Shown here: positions 1 through 9,418 of the stretch, in pieces | How positions within the stretch are numbered: the first letter of the stretch is position 1 | Layout of the letters: each line of letters starts with the position of its first letter | Assembly (NCBI GenBank): GCA_038087015.1 | Contig: JASBNA010000024.1 | Span: 62,001-126,000 of the forward strand | Reading direction: 5' to 3' | Origin: Cerrena zonata | Lineage: Eukaryota; Basidiomycota; Agaricomycetes; Polyporales; Cerrenaceae | DNA: 64,000 nucleotides | Position numbers and translations under genes: made by a program | Notes under the pieces: generated by a model | Databases searched by the model: none | What the model was told of the DNA's origin: nothing | Seen by the model: only the letters and a program-made list of their open reading frames with translations

Positions 1-190
1 GGTGGTGGATACGACTAAGTCATAAGAGGTTTAGGTGAGAATGAAGTTTAGGCATTTTTGCATGTCTGGGGTAAAGTTCTACGGGAAAAAATTGCAAGAA
101 AAAAAAAAAAAAAACTAGAAAAAACTAAAAATTAAACAATAATTTATTAATATGAAATAAAGATCTAGAGATCAAGAGAATTATAGAGGA

Positions 191-294
191 GATAATGTAA
201 ACTAAACACTTGAAAAGGTAAGTTAGGCCAAATCCTTGAAAAGGTAGGTTAAGCCTAACCCTTGAAAAGGTGATTTAATCTAAACACTTGAAAC
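191..294 (-). repeat. Four tandem 26-bp units overlapping the VPS1 stop codon
   Basis: Four consecutive 26-bp units lie at 269-294, 243-268, 217-242 and 191-216. On the minus strand each starts with a TTTCAAG-like core and most end in ACC. The VPS1 stop codon (282-280) lies inside the first unit, so the array begins with the last VPS1 codons and continues into the 3' UTR. The units are diverged but keep exactly the same length. No function can be assigned. Confidence 0.85.
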
Positions 295-2350
295 GATTTC
301 ACTTGCGTTTCTCAAGACTTCAACCATCTTCAAACATTCTTTTCTCTTTTGAACAGTCAATTCATTTTCTTTAACCAAATCACCTAAATCAGGAGAATTA
401 TATAATTTTTCTAATAATTCTTTTTGAATATCTTCTTTTGATTTAACAATTAATTTCAACATGATAGCTTTTGGAACAACATCGGCAACAGTTCTTTTAA
501 CTATATTGAAATAAGAAGAAATCAATAATTTAATAACTTCAGTTTCCATTGTTTCTCTTTCAGTCATGGTACCAGTAGCTCTCAAGACTGGAGGAGGGGC
601 TTCCATACTTTGTAATCTCTTTTTATTTTTAGAAGAGAAGAATCCACCAAAGAAACCGTTTGAATTGTCATCTTTTGGAGATTGTTGTTGAACTGGTTGT
701 TGACTTGGAGGTAATGGTTTACCAGTTTTTGGATCAACAGCAACTTGAGGTTTTGGATGGAATTTTTCTTCAACAATAGCCATTGCTTGACTACCTTTTA
801 ATAAATCTGGATGAGCAGTGTTAACATAAGTTTCTTCTGATTTGATAATATCAGTAACAAATGTATTACAAGGAATTAAAGCATCTCTTAAAAATTGAAT
901 GAAATGATTAGATAATTGTTCTTTTAATTGAGGATAACGAGAATATTGAGTTTGACTAATAATTTGAGATAATATTCTTACCAATTCATCAAAAATTAAA
1001 TTAATACAACGAGTAGAAGGTTCTTCCATTCTATGAATTTGTTGTTTGACTAAGACTTCGAAAGCTTGAGTACCAACAAATAATGAAGGAGCAGAACCTG
1101 AAGTATTATGCATAATTGTTCTAATATCAGCATCTTTAATTTGATCATAAGGATCTAAAGCATTAATACCATTTTTGAAAATTTCGTGGAAAACAAAAGA
1201 AATACGAGCACCACCACTTAATTCTTGAGAAGTTAATTCTCTTGCTTCACCATTTAAAATTCCATTATAATCTTTTGAGAAATTAGTAATCATATTAAGA
1301 GCAATTGAAGTTGGAGATTCACTCATTTCTGGTCCTAATAAACTTAATTCATTTTGATATTTTTTCAAAGAATGTTCAATTCTCATCTTGATATCTGGTA
1401 AAGTACCTTTAATATGATGTAATAAAATACCATTTAATTTTTTAGCTAAATATGGAGTACCACAGAAATGAGCTTTTGCTTTATAAGATGGATGATTTTC
1501 AAAATAATTACTTTCATCTTTCAAAGCTTCTCTAATAGTTTTTTTCTGTTCGATATCTTTTTGACCTCTATTTATAACTGGAACATAACCAAATCTTAAT
1601 GGAATAACTCTACCAGCCAAAATATCAATAACATCAGTACCATGATCCATTAAGTCAACTTTTGTTAAAACACCAATTGTTCTTGAACCTTCAGGATCAA
1701 CTTCTCTTGCCAATTTTAATCCATCTGAATTAGCTAAATCAGTGTTTCGATGCATTAACTGATAAAATAATTGCATTTGGTTTTGAAATAAATTTCATAA
1801 TCATTTCTCTAATTTGTCTTTCAATATCCTTTGGTTGATCTCCCACTGGAACTTTAGTTAAACCTGGTAAATCAACTAATGTTAAAGTTAAAACATGAGG
1901 TGAATAAATTCTTAAATTAATTGGACTTGCACTAATTCCTAAATTTTTACCAGTTTTAGCATCGGTTTCTCTAACAATTTCTTCTCTAATTTCTTCAAAA
2001 TTATAAATTCTTTTATTTGGTAAGTGTAAAAACTCCCCCCATTCATCAGCATTATTTTCAGACTCTTCTCCTTTATCATTTTTAGTATTTATACCTGCTA
2101 AATCTCCATTTGATTTTGGAGTTGATCTTTTATTAATCAATTGTAAAATTAATGGTCTTCTAGTAACAATACCAGTACCTCTAGGTAAAAAATCACGTCC
2201 AACAATATTCTCTAAAACTGATGATTTCCCACTAGATTGTGATCCAACAACCGTAATTTGTGGTAAATCAACTGGGGAAGCCGATCCTCCCCCCAATGGT
2301 GCCAATGCATCTTGCAACTTGTTAATGGTGGCTATCAATGTCTCATCCAT
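280..2350 (-). CDS. VPS1: Dynamin-like GTPase Vps1 (one frame break)
   Basis: Vps1 is a self-assembling dynamin-family GTPase acting in Golgi-to-vacuole sorting, endocytosis and peroxisome fission. The N-terminal part has the P-loop GSQSSGKSS, the G2 threonine in [10 protein letters not shown] and the G3 motif DLPG. After the break come G4 (TKVD), NRGQKD, the middle domain, a Q-rich insert and a C-terminal GTPase-effector domain. The frame breaks near 1750: SVNAS continues as NTDLANSDG in another frame. One extra A (TCGAAACAC where TCGAACAC is expected) explains it, and removing it gives about 690 residues, the family length. A methionine four codons upstream (2362) is also possible. The MDE start at 2350 matches the family better. 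Confidence 0.93.
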
Positions 2351-2495
2351 CTTTGTTTCCAATGTATTATCCTTTCTTCACGTCTATTTCAACTGATTTG
2401 GGCGTTTATTTGACTTGTTGTTCTCCAAAAATGAATGATAACTTTTTTATTAGCGTGGTTTTTTGAACCCCGAGACACGACCACACAAATCTTTT

Positions 2496-2507
2496 ACACC
2501 CGTACAT
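2496..2507 (+). promoter_or_regulatory. Rap1-like site upstream of VPS1
   Basis: ACACCCGTACAT matches the classic Rap1 consensus ACACCCRYACAY. It lies about 150 bp upstream of the VPS1 start. Similar sites occur upstream of CYC3, between the JmjC gene and GDS1, and upstream of MDR1. The match is seen; occupancy is inference. Confidence 0.5.
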
Positions 2508-2530
2508 TTCACGATCATTAGATACATTCG

Positions 2531-2592
2531 TATTACTTATATACATCTATATTACTTATATACATCTATATTACTTATATACATCTATATTA
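2531..2592. repeat. Three tandem 19-bp AT-rich units
   Basis: The unit ATTACTTATATACATCTAT is repeated about three times just beyond the YPK3 stop codon, in the interval between YPK3 and VPS1. It carries TATATA-like efficiency elements and may contribute to 3'-end formation of YPK3. Confidence 0.8.
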
Positions 2593-3951
2593 ACAAAACT
2601 TCTCTATGTAGCTGTTGCTGGCAGTGTAGCTGAAGCCCTTGAAGGGGTCAGACGAGGTGTTTTGGTTGCTGTTGATACTGACACCGCCGTCAATGGGTAA
2701 ACTGGTGAATTCTTCACTGAAGTTTTCAGCCAATATGGGGTCGGTGATCACTGGGACGATCGGGGGAGTAATTAATGAATAGTTTTGGGATTCGAGAGCA
2801 TTCCAATTGACTTTGCGGAAGAACCGGTGGGATTTGAACTTTTCCCAGTTAGAGTCAACTTGAAACCTCTTATTGATATTTTTATTTAGTAATTTATTTA
2901 ATAAATCTTTTGCATCCAAGGAGAAGTAGAAAGGGAAGTTAATTTTATTTTTAATGATTTTATCTTGAATTGCTTTATGGCTATTCCCAGTGAATGGAGG
3001 TTTACCACTCATCATATCAAAGATAACACAGCCTAATGACCACCAATCGACCAAATAATCGTATTCTTCACCTTTTAAAATCTCGGGTGCCATATATTCG
3101 GGAGTTCCAATGATGGAAGTGCAACTATCGTCATGACTATTACCGATTGATTTGGATAATCCGAAATCGGTTAATACCAAGTGTCCAGCACTGTTGAGTA
3201 AACAATTTTCTGGTTTTAAATCTCTATAAACAATACCCAATTTATGTAAGTGTCTTAATCCCATTGCCATTTGTGCAGAGTAGAATGCAACATCGTCTTC
3301 TTTAAACACGTTGCCCCAAAGTATTACTGGCAGCAGTTAAATGATGGAATAGTTCTCCTCCAGGGATATATTCAAGAATAAGGTAAAATTTATCATCATC
3401 TTGTAATGCGTAAAAAATCTTAACAATATTTGGATGATGGGTTATATTGGTCAAGATCTGGCGTTCCAGAATCGTTCTTTTAACGTATTTGGTATGGTTT
3501 TCATCCTTTTGGTGTATTTCAATCGTTGGTTTTTGCAATTGTTTTTGAGCAAATAATTTCCCGGTATACTTATCTTGAACCAAATAGACTTTCCCATAAG
3601 CCCCTTTTCCCAACACCTTGATGGGAATAAAAGTCTTTCAATACTCGATTGTTCGGTTCTTTATAGGCTGCTTCTTCTTCTAAGTCTTCCCGGCCAAAAT
3701 CAGATGGGATCACTAATTCCAGAGTATGGGAGTGAAGTGATGAGATTGATTTAATTGATAATCTTCTATAAACAGACGACTTCCGTCTACGCGCAGCCAT
3801 GTACTTGGACGGTCCCCCTTACCTCTTCTGCTGAAGCGTCATTGGCCGGGTCATTTGTCGTATCATTAGCCGTATCGCTGGCAGTAACTGATACTTGGAA
3901 ATCAGCTGCAAATGCATCCTCATCGAATGAAAAAACACTAGATAAAGGCAT
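2590..3951 (-). CDS. YPK3: AGC-family ribosomal protein S6 kinase Ypk3 (three frame breaks)
   Basis: Ypk3 is a TORC1-responsive AGC kinase that phosphorylates ribosomal protein S6. Visible motifs, in order: glycine loop GKGAYGKV, lysine segment AQKQLQK, catalytic YRDLKPEN, DFG followed by LSKS, T-loop TSIIGTPEYMAPE and a C-terminal hydrophobic motif FKGFSYT. The frame breaks three times, each at or next to a homopolymer: extra G near 3826 (run of five), extra T near 3635 (TTTT) and extra G near 3314 (GGGG). Removing the three bases gives an uninterrupted protein of about 452 residues starting MPLSSVFSFDEDAF at 3951. The symbol rests on the N-terminal SDFGREDLEEE block and the hydrophobic motif; another AGC kinase is less likely. 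Confidence 0.85.
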
Positions 3952-4192
3952 TTTCTTAGGGAAATTTAAATTAAAAATTCGTTTCTTCTGTTACTACCTA
4001 TCAATATCTATAATCCGAACGTCGTTATATATTCATTTTATGTCATTCGTAGAGAAAGAAGACTATTACTTATATATGAATTCTTATAGGCTTAATTTTT
4101 TTTTTTTTTGGTTTAATTTGTCGAGCATACAAAGAAAGGGCATTATTATGACCCATGGGGACGGTGCTTTGCCCGATGGCATGGACGGTGCC

Positions 4193-4735
4193 TTAGTCAA
4201 TGACATAGACGTTGATGTCCACGTCGAACTGCTGCAACTCCTGCTCGGTGTCTTCCCAAGGCACATTGAACAAGCCAGCGTTGATTTTGGGCATATTGAC
4301 CACTACTAGATCTGACGAGTCGTTGCTCTCAAACTTGGTACCGTGGGTTTGTAATTCTTCCACCTGTGACAATAGATGTTGCATCGAGAGATTGGTGTTC
4401 GCAACAATGTCCTTAGGGGTTAGCTTCTTTCTACCGGCAAAATCACTGGTGAATAGGCAAGCAACGTAGAATTGATGGCCATTTCTATTTCCAGGATCCG
4501 AAGACGACGTGGGAATTAAGTAGGATGTTCCTAGAAGCTTGGACGGATCAGACGAGTGCTGGGAACAATGGTCAACGTATTTTTCATAAGCAGATGGGAA
4601 CTTGCTTTGGAACACTCTTGCAACCCCAGCGCCCCAGCTACCACGACAATTGCATGCGTGGGCCAAAATCGATACGGACTTGTCAATTGGAGTGTGACTG
4701 AATAGGTCTCCCTTGATGTACTTAATCATAATCAA
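4193..4735 (-). CDS. POA1: ADP-ribose 1''-phosphate phosphatase, macro domain
   Basis: This is a single macro-domain protein of about 180 residues, the length of yeast Poa1, which removes the 1''-phosphate from ADP-ribose 1''-phosphate produced during tRNA splicing. Visible signatures are the N-terminal IKGDLF strand, the ligand-loop region HACNCRGSWGAGVA, then FP.AYEKYV, and the C-terminal MPKINAGLFNVPWEDTE. The start could be the first Met (4735) or the third residue Met (4729). The second fits the family better. Confidence 0.9.
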   Translation of the reverse strand: MIMIKYIKGDLFSHTPIDKSVSILAHACNCRGSWGAGVARVFQSKFPSAYEKYVDHCSQHSSDPSKLLGTSYLIPTSSSDPGNRNGHQFYVACLFTSDFAGRKKLTPKDIVANTNLSMQHLLSQVEELQTHGTKFESNDSSDLVVVNMPKINAGLFNVPWEDTEQELQQFDVDINVYVID

Positions 4736-4885
4736 AGATTATAGTATAAGAAGAAGAGGAAGTAAATTGCCAGGATTGGTTTTTCTATTGTAGTGAGATT
4801 TTACAAGATTTTGGTTCCAAATTGCAAAAATATCAGAAAATCATTCGCTAATAAATAGTAATTGATATTTACAAGATTATACAAG

Positions 4886-6031
4886 CTAGGTATCTATAAG
4901 CAATCTTTCTCCAGCAGAGGCAAAGTTGATGTTGTTCAACTTGAATCCCTTTTCACTGCCGCATCCAAAGAGATTTTGCAACTCAATGGTTTCACCATCA
5001 TTGCCAAAAGTCTCATTGTAGGTGACATTTTCGTAGCTACATTCAAACACGAAACCGTTTTGACGGGTTGTATCGAGTTCTGGATTGGGCTTGAAACGAT
5101 CCTCAGGGGTTAGCATGAAGAACTCAATCCGATCTCCAATACTGAGTTTTGCTTCTGGGGAAATAGCAAGCATGTTAGCCTTAGCACCCCAACCACCACC
5201 ACCGGCAATGACTTCGAATTTCTGTGGTAACTCTTGATTAGGTTTATATAATTTAACGAAAACCTGAGTATCTTTAGACCCAATGTTCATAAGTTTATCG
5301 TTGTTTTCAAGAAACTTGGCTGCAGGTTTCCTGTTAATTTCTTTCACTAAGTTCCCGGTACATTTCAGAATAAGTAATGCTTCGCTTTCGGAGTCGTACA
5401 ACGGGGTCCATTTGTCAAACGATTGAACTTTGCCAAAGTTTATATTGGATTCAGGTAATGAAATGGCCAAATCGCTCAATGTTTGTCCGGAATTGTTTTG
5501 AGATTCTTGTATGTACGAAGGTTGGAAATAAAATAGCGTAACCAAATGATGGGTTTGAAAAACGGTGTTTGCCAAAGATAGTCTGACCTTATTTTTCAGA
5601 TTGAGGGTTATATCAAAGCTAGAGTCAATGGTTTTCCAATTCTCCTTAGCCGTCACTATATGTATTCCGTCACTTTGTTTTGGATGTTCATGTTGTCTGT
5701 CTTTTTCTTCTAATTGAGTTGATTCTTCAATTTTAATTGGTTCATCCAACCATAACTCTGATACCCCATTTCGATGACTGTGAGGCACAACACTGTCTAC
5801 ACCGGCCACCACTACTTGGAGATCATGTTCTTGGTGTAAATCAATGCTTCTCCCAATCACTTCATTTAGCTGAGTTGGCGTCGATAATACAATCAATGAT
5901 TTGGGACTTAATTGCGATGGGGGTGTTAGACTCACTTGCTGTGGGTTTAATGTGGTTTTGGTGTAGAACGCATTTGCTCGTGCCAGAGTACTCAACCGTC
6001 TACTAATACCCAACCAGCTGCTTCTAATCAT
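4886..6031 (-). CDS. FIST-domain-like protein, probably mitochondrial
   Basis: A 381-residue protein whose first 20 residues are basic and hydroxylated with no acidic residue (RSSWLGISRRLSTLARA), which suggests a mitochondrial presequence. Two blocks recall fungal FIST-domain proteins: a central SLANTVFQTHHLVTLFY and a C-terminal AGGGGWGAKANMLAISPEAKL. FIST domains are thought to sense small ligands, but the fungal members have no established role that I know of. The assignment is by recalled motif only. The gene sits 150 bp upstream of POA1 on the same strand. Confidence 0.6.
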   Translation of the reverse strand: MIRSSWLGISRRLSTLARANAFYTKTTLNPQQVSLTPPSQLSPKSLIVLSTPTQLNEVIGRSIDLHQEHDLQVVVAGVDSVVPHSHRNGVSELWLDEPIKIEESTQLEEKDRQHEHPKQSDGIHIVTAKENWKTIDSSFDITLNLKNKVRLSLANTVFQTHHLVTLFYFQPSYIQESQNNSGQTLSDLAISLPESNINFGKVQSFDKWTPLYDSESEALLILKCTGNLVKEINRKPAAKFLENNDKLMNIGSKDTQVFVKLYKPNQELPQKFEVIAGGGGWGAKANMLAISPEAKLSIGDRIEFFMLTPEDRFKPNPELDTTRQNGFVFECSYENVTYNETFGNDGETIELQNLFGCGSEKGFKLNNINFASAGERLLIDT

Positions 6032-6155
6032 TGTTGGGGGGTTTAAGACTGGAAGTTGAATTTATGAAAAAGATGAAAAAAAAAAAAAAATCTTTATACT
6101 GAAAAAAAAGGTATGCAGGACTTTATCTATTTACTATACAAAAATCTATAAAACA

Positions 6156-7394
6156 TTACTTTTTAGTAGGAACATCAGAATCTTCATCGTGTTTAGATCT
6201 TTTCTTTGAATCCGGTTTCTCCTGTTCATTCTGGTCAGGCAGTTCAGTTTGTTCATTGAGAAGCTTTTCCTTTTCGATCAATGGCAATACTTGTTCAGAA
6301 AGAACAGCGAATTCATGGTCTAAATCAATGTCAGAACCTCCGTCAAGAACTTTTTTCAAGACCGGCCCCCATATTCTTTCGTCTTTTTCAAAAAAATCAG
6401 AGGTTTTGAAAACGTTTTTACCCAATTCCCATTCTGCTTGTTTGGTTCTGATCAATTCCACCATGTAAGCCGATGAGCCCATTGCTCTTCCATAATCGTT
6501 CAAAAGACTTCTGATGTAAGTACCCGAAGAGACATCACAGCTAAGATGGATCATTGGTAATCGATCTGGAAGTTTTGTATCTGTAGGTAATGGTTGGGGT
6601 TTAATAGTTTTTTTTGCATCTTCAGGAATATTTGGATCAGACAAATATTGCTCGGAGTAATATAATGGACTATCATTCAACGTAGGGTTATTTGCCAACA
6701 AGTGTTCTATTGGTTCTCCATTTTCATCCACTTTACTTTGAAGCTTAGCAAAAGAATGATCGGTACTAAGAGAATCCTCTTCGAATACTTTGATATCAAA
6801 GACCTTCACATCTCTTGCCTTGATTGGCTTGGGTAATGGTTTCCCTTCTCTGGCATAGTCATACAAAGGCTTACCATTCATTTTCAATGCACTGAAGATT
6901 GGAGGAGTCTGTTTGATATCCCCAATGAATTTAGGCGCAGTGGCCGTAACTTGATCCTTGGTAATATGCTCAATTGGGTTCTGGGTTAACACCTCACCCT
7001 CTTGATCACCAGTTGTTGTTGAAATTCCAAGTAATGCCTTGGTTTCGTAAGTCTTACGACATTCTGTTAAATAATGTTGTAATTTTTTAGTACCGGATCC
7101 AATTCCAACCACTATAACCCCTTTAGCAAGAGGGTCTAAAGTCCCACCGTGTCCAACCTTAATCTTCACTTTACTAACTTTTTTCTGGATAAATTTCTCA
7201 GAATTCCTCTTATCAGTAGCATAATTGGCATAAGTAGTTTCTTTAGCCTTGCGTAGATCTTCAGCAAAAACATCGGATTCTGTGAAAAGTCTTTGAAGAT
7301 CCAATATACAATTGTTGGATGTGACACCACTAGGTTTTTCAAATGCAAATACCCCGTTCATACTCTTTGGAATGTATCGGAACAACCTTGACAT
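6156..7394 (-). CDS. PUS4: tRNA pseudouridine-55 synthase, TruB family
   Basis: Pus4 makes pseudouridine 55 in the T loop of cytosolic and mitochondrial tRNAs. The TruB signature GHGGTLDPLAKGVIVVG carries the catalytic Asp at about residue 87. NGVFAFEKPSGVTS marks the N-terminal substrate loop, and the RTYETKA-type and DVSSGTYIRSL blocks follow in order. The length, 412 residues, fits Pus4. A Met at residue 12 begins the conserved core. The preceding basic segment could serve mitochondrial targeting. The C-terminus is an acidic and basic tail likely to hold a nuclear signal. Confidence 0.93.
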   Translation of the reverse strand: MSRLFRYIPKSMNGVFAFEKPSGVTSNNCILDLQRLFTESDVFAEDLRKAKETTYANYATDKRNSEKFIQKKVSKVKIKVGHGGTLDPLAKGVIVVGIGSGTKKLQHYLTECRKTYETKALLGISTTTGDQEGEVLTQNPIEHITKDQVTATAPKFIGDIKQTPPIFSALKMNGKPLYDYAREGKPLPKPIKARDVKVFDIKVFEEDSLSTDHSFAKLQSKVDENGEPIEHLLANNPTLNDSPLYYSEQYLSDPNIPEDAKKTIKPQPLPTDTKLPDRLPMIHLSCDVSSGTYIRSLLNDYGRAMGSSAYMVELIRTKQAEWELGKNVFKTSDFFEKDERIWGPVLKKVLDGGSDIDLDHEFAVLSEQVLPLIEKEKLLNEQTELPDQNEQEKPDSKKRSKHDEDSDVPTKK

Positions 7395-7572
7395 ACACTA
7401 TTAAATGGAGATATGACTATATAAGGGAAGAGAAAAACTTTTCAATTTGATATATACATCCATACAAAAAAGTGAAAAACACTGAAAAAAAAAAAAAAAA
7501 ATTAAAAATAAAAAAATTCTCGCATGTGCAGTACGGGTACTAATGGCATCTCCAGACAGATAAGCTTCATCA

Positions 7573-8496
7573 TCAGCTCTTTCTGCTGATGGAGGGCTTT
7601 GGGATTTGGATATCGAGCTAAAGCAGTTAGTAAGAATTCTAGGATACGCAAAAAAAATGGGGGTATACATACCGAGAGGTAACCGCATCTTCTGGGAGAA
7701 ATGAATTTGATATCTCGATCAGATGCGTTGAATAAGTTTTGATTCACGTCTACGTCCAAGTAAGTTTCCAACTCCAAGAGCTTTCTCTGGGAGTAGTTTC
7801 GTAGGACATATCTGCTGAATATCCTGGAGTAAAATGTTCCGGTTATAAGGTCGAGAAAATTTTCCAAAGATTGGCAAGACTGAAAGGGTTGAATGCTTGT
7901 AATAACAAATGATTAATCTTTGTGATAATGGTATTAAACTCTTGAGGAGTGATTAGCCCGGCCTCCAATGGGGTTATCGATGTAGCCCCAAAGAGACTAT
8001 GGTCATCGAATTCTCCTACGGGCTGGAATTCGTATGGATCTTGACTTTGGTCTAATAGTGCAGCCGGTTCCTGACCGGGCCAATAGGTGGAGAATTGGGG
8101 GATCATGTATCCGAGCTCGTGGCTATGGAACTCCCGTGGGATTCGTATCACTCTCGTAGACTTATAAGTGGCAGAAGACGTAGCAACATGGTTATTGGGG
8201 AAATGGTTGATCACTATGGCTTTTGTTCGATGTTTGGTGGTCTGAGCATCGACAGGGGACGTCGACGACGACAAGAGCGACGAGCGGGATCCCAGAATCA
8301 GACTATAGTCGTTCACCAAGAACTCGTGGTAATTGAAAAACGAAAGTGCATCTCTACTGGAAGAAGACGCAACGGTATTCAAATTGGACTTGACAGCACT
8401 TGTATCGACCGTGCTTCGTTCCTGGCCGATCCCGTACTTGGAGTTCGGATCGTTCACATTCACCGGATCGTTCACGTTCACCGGATCTAGCTCCAT
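7573..8496 (-). CDS. ERF4: Ras palmitoyltransferase subunit Erf4, spliced (one frame break)
   Basis: Erf4 (Shr5, Golgin A7/ERF4 family) is the partner of the DHHC enzyme Erf2 that palmitoylates Ras at the ER. Family blocks seen: IRIPREF, PQFSTYWPGQEP, EFNTIITKINHLL, AFNPFSLANLW, ITGTFYSRIFSRY and YSQRKLLELE. Exon 1 runs 8496-7673 and exon 2 runs 7617-7573. The exons join in phase 0 as GYLS then LDIQIPKP, which is the family C-terminus. The frame breaks near 7855: one missing base (TTTGGAAAA where TTTGGGAAAA is expected) separates NLW from ENFLDLITG. With that base and the splice the total is 290 codons exactly. Confidence 0.85.
7618..7672 (-). other. Spliceosomal intron of ERF4, 55 nt
   Basis: The 5' splice site is GTATGT (7672-7667), the branch site TACTAAC (7632-7626) and the 3' end TTTAG (AG at 7619-7618). 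The branch site lies only 7 nt from the 3' AG, and the intron sits 15 codons before the stop. Reading through it would replace the conserved LDIQIPKP C-terminus with an unrelated tail. Confidence 0.92.
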
Positions 8497-9418
8497 GTCT
8501 TAAATATCTATTCCTTTCTGGCTTTATACACCTCTTGCTGGTTTTTGCTTATCTTTATATTCGTCACGAGTGAATGGAATGGTACCCGTCCTGCACACAC
8601 ACCCGTCCACTGACTTTCTTATCTTGTTAAAGTATACAATACAGGCTGCAACACTGGCAGCTCTTCCCTGGTATTAGATAATAAGCAACACTAACAACTG
8701 GTGCTAACTTCACGAAGTCTTGCTTTGATAAAGCCCTAATCGAAAAACTCACAAACAAATCCGGTACGCACACACATTTTTTTTGTCGCTTTTAATGAGC
8801 TTATAATTTTTTTTTTCACTTTCAAAATTTTCACTTCTTCTCTTCATCAATTACTTCAAAAGAGAAGCTTCTAACGATTTGGAGGTGCTTTCGTAACTTG
8901 GAGGAAGATCACAGGAGATGGTGTAATTCTGACTATGCCAATATGTTTACAGTATGTACTTGTTTATGTTCATTCAGCTATAGATTATAATGATGATAAT
9001 GAGTCCAAGAGGACTCCGTAATAAACCCAGCTCAATTGATAATTTTTGTTTCATGATAAGAAGGTTTAAGATATCTGAACTGTATCGCATTGGTGGTTGA
9101 ACTATTTGTTAAGAATTTTTACTAACCGAATTTAGAAATCAAACTTGTTTTCGATTGAGTAGTTATTAATACATGCATTTTCTCGAACTTATTAATTGTA
9201 GTAAAGTACTGTAGTTACAAGGTCGTATGACTAAGATTCAAAGCAGAACCAATATTAGGGATTACCTGTAGTCTTAGAATCAACGGTCTTAAGACTTGTG
9301 AGTCGTTGGATAAAATTTTCACTTTTTCGCTGAGGAATCTCAATTCAAAAATTTTCAGCTTCGACGTTAAGTGATTTCTTTTATATAGGTTTCAAAGATT
9401 AAGAATAGGGTAAACATT
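8497..9418. other. Divergent intergenic region between ERF4 and CCM1
   Basis: This 0.9 kb interval separates two divergent genes. It holds a Rap1-like stretch ACACACCCGTCCACTG at about 8597-8612, poly-T tracts near 8777 and 8808, and the candidate leader intron at 8952-9135. No open frame of any length is visible. Confidence 0.7.
8952..9135 (+). other. Candidate intron in the CCM1 leader or in a non-coding transcript
   Basis: GTATGT at 8952-8957, TACTAAC at 9120-9126 and TTTAG ending at 9135 form a complete yeast intron of 184 nt. Joining the flanks gives only short frames (17 codons or fewer), so the exons look like 5' UTR or non-coding RNA. The intron body has box C-like ATGATGA at 8990-8996, a C'-like ATGATAA at 9053-9059 and a CTGA box at 9075-9078, 89 nt overall. 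The intron call is supported by the splice signals. The snoRNA is only a possibility. Confidence 0.6.

Noticed and set aside
280..2362. Programmed +1 frameshift in VPS1
   Set aside because: No known slippery or stimulatory element is seen, and six other genes show the same type of single-base break, which points to sequence error.
7401..7688. 95-codon minus-strand frame beyond ERF4 exon 1
   Set aside because: Its middle part is the ERF4 exon 2 region read in another frame, and its end is poly-Phe from an A/T run.
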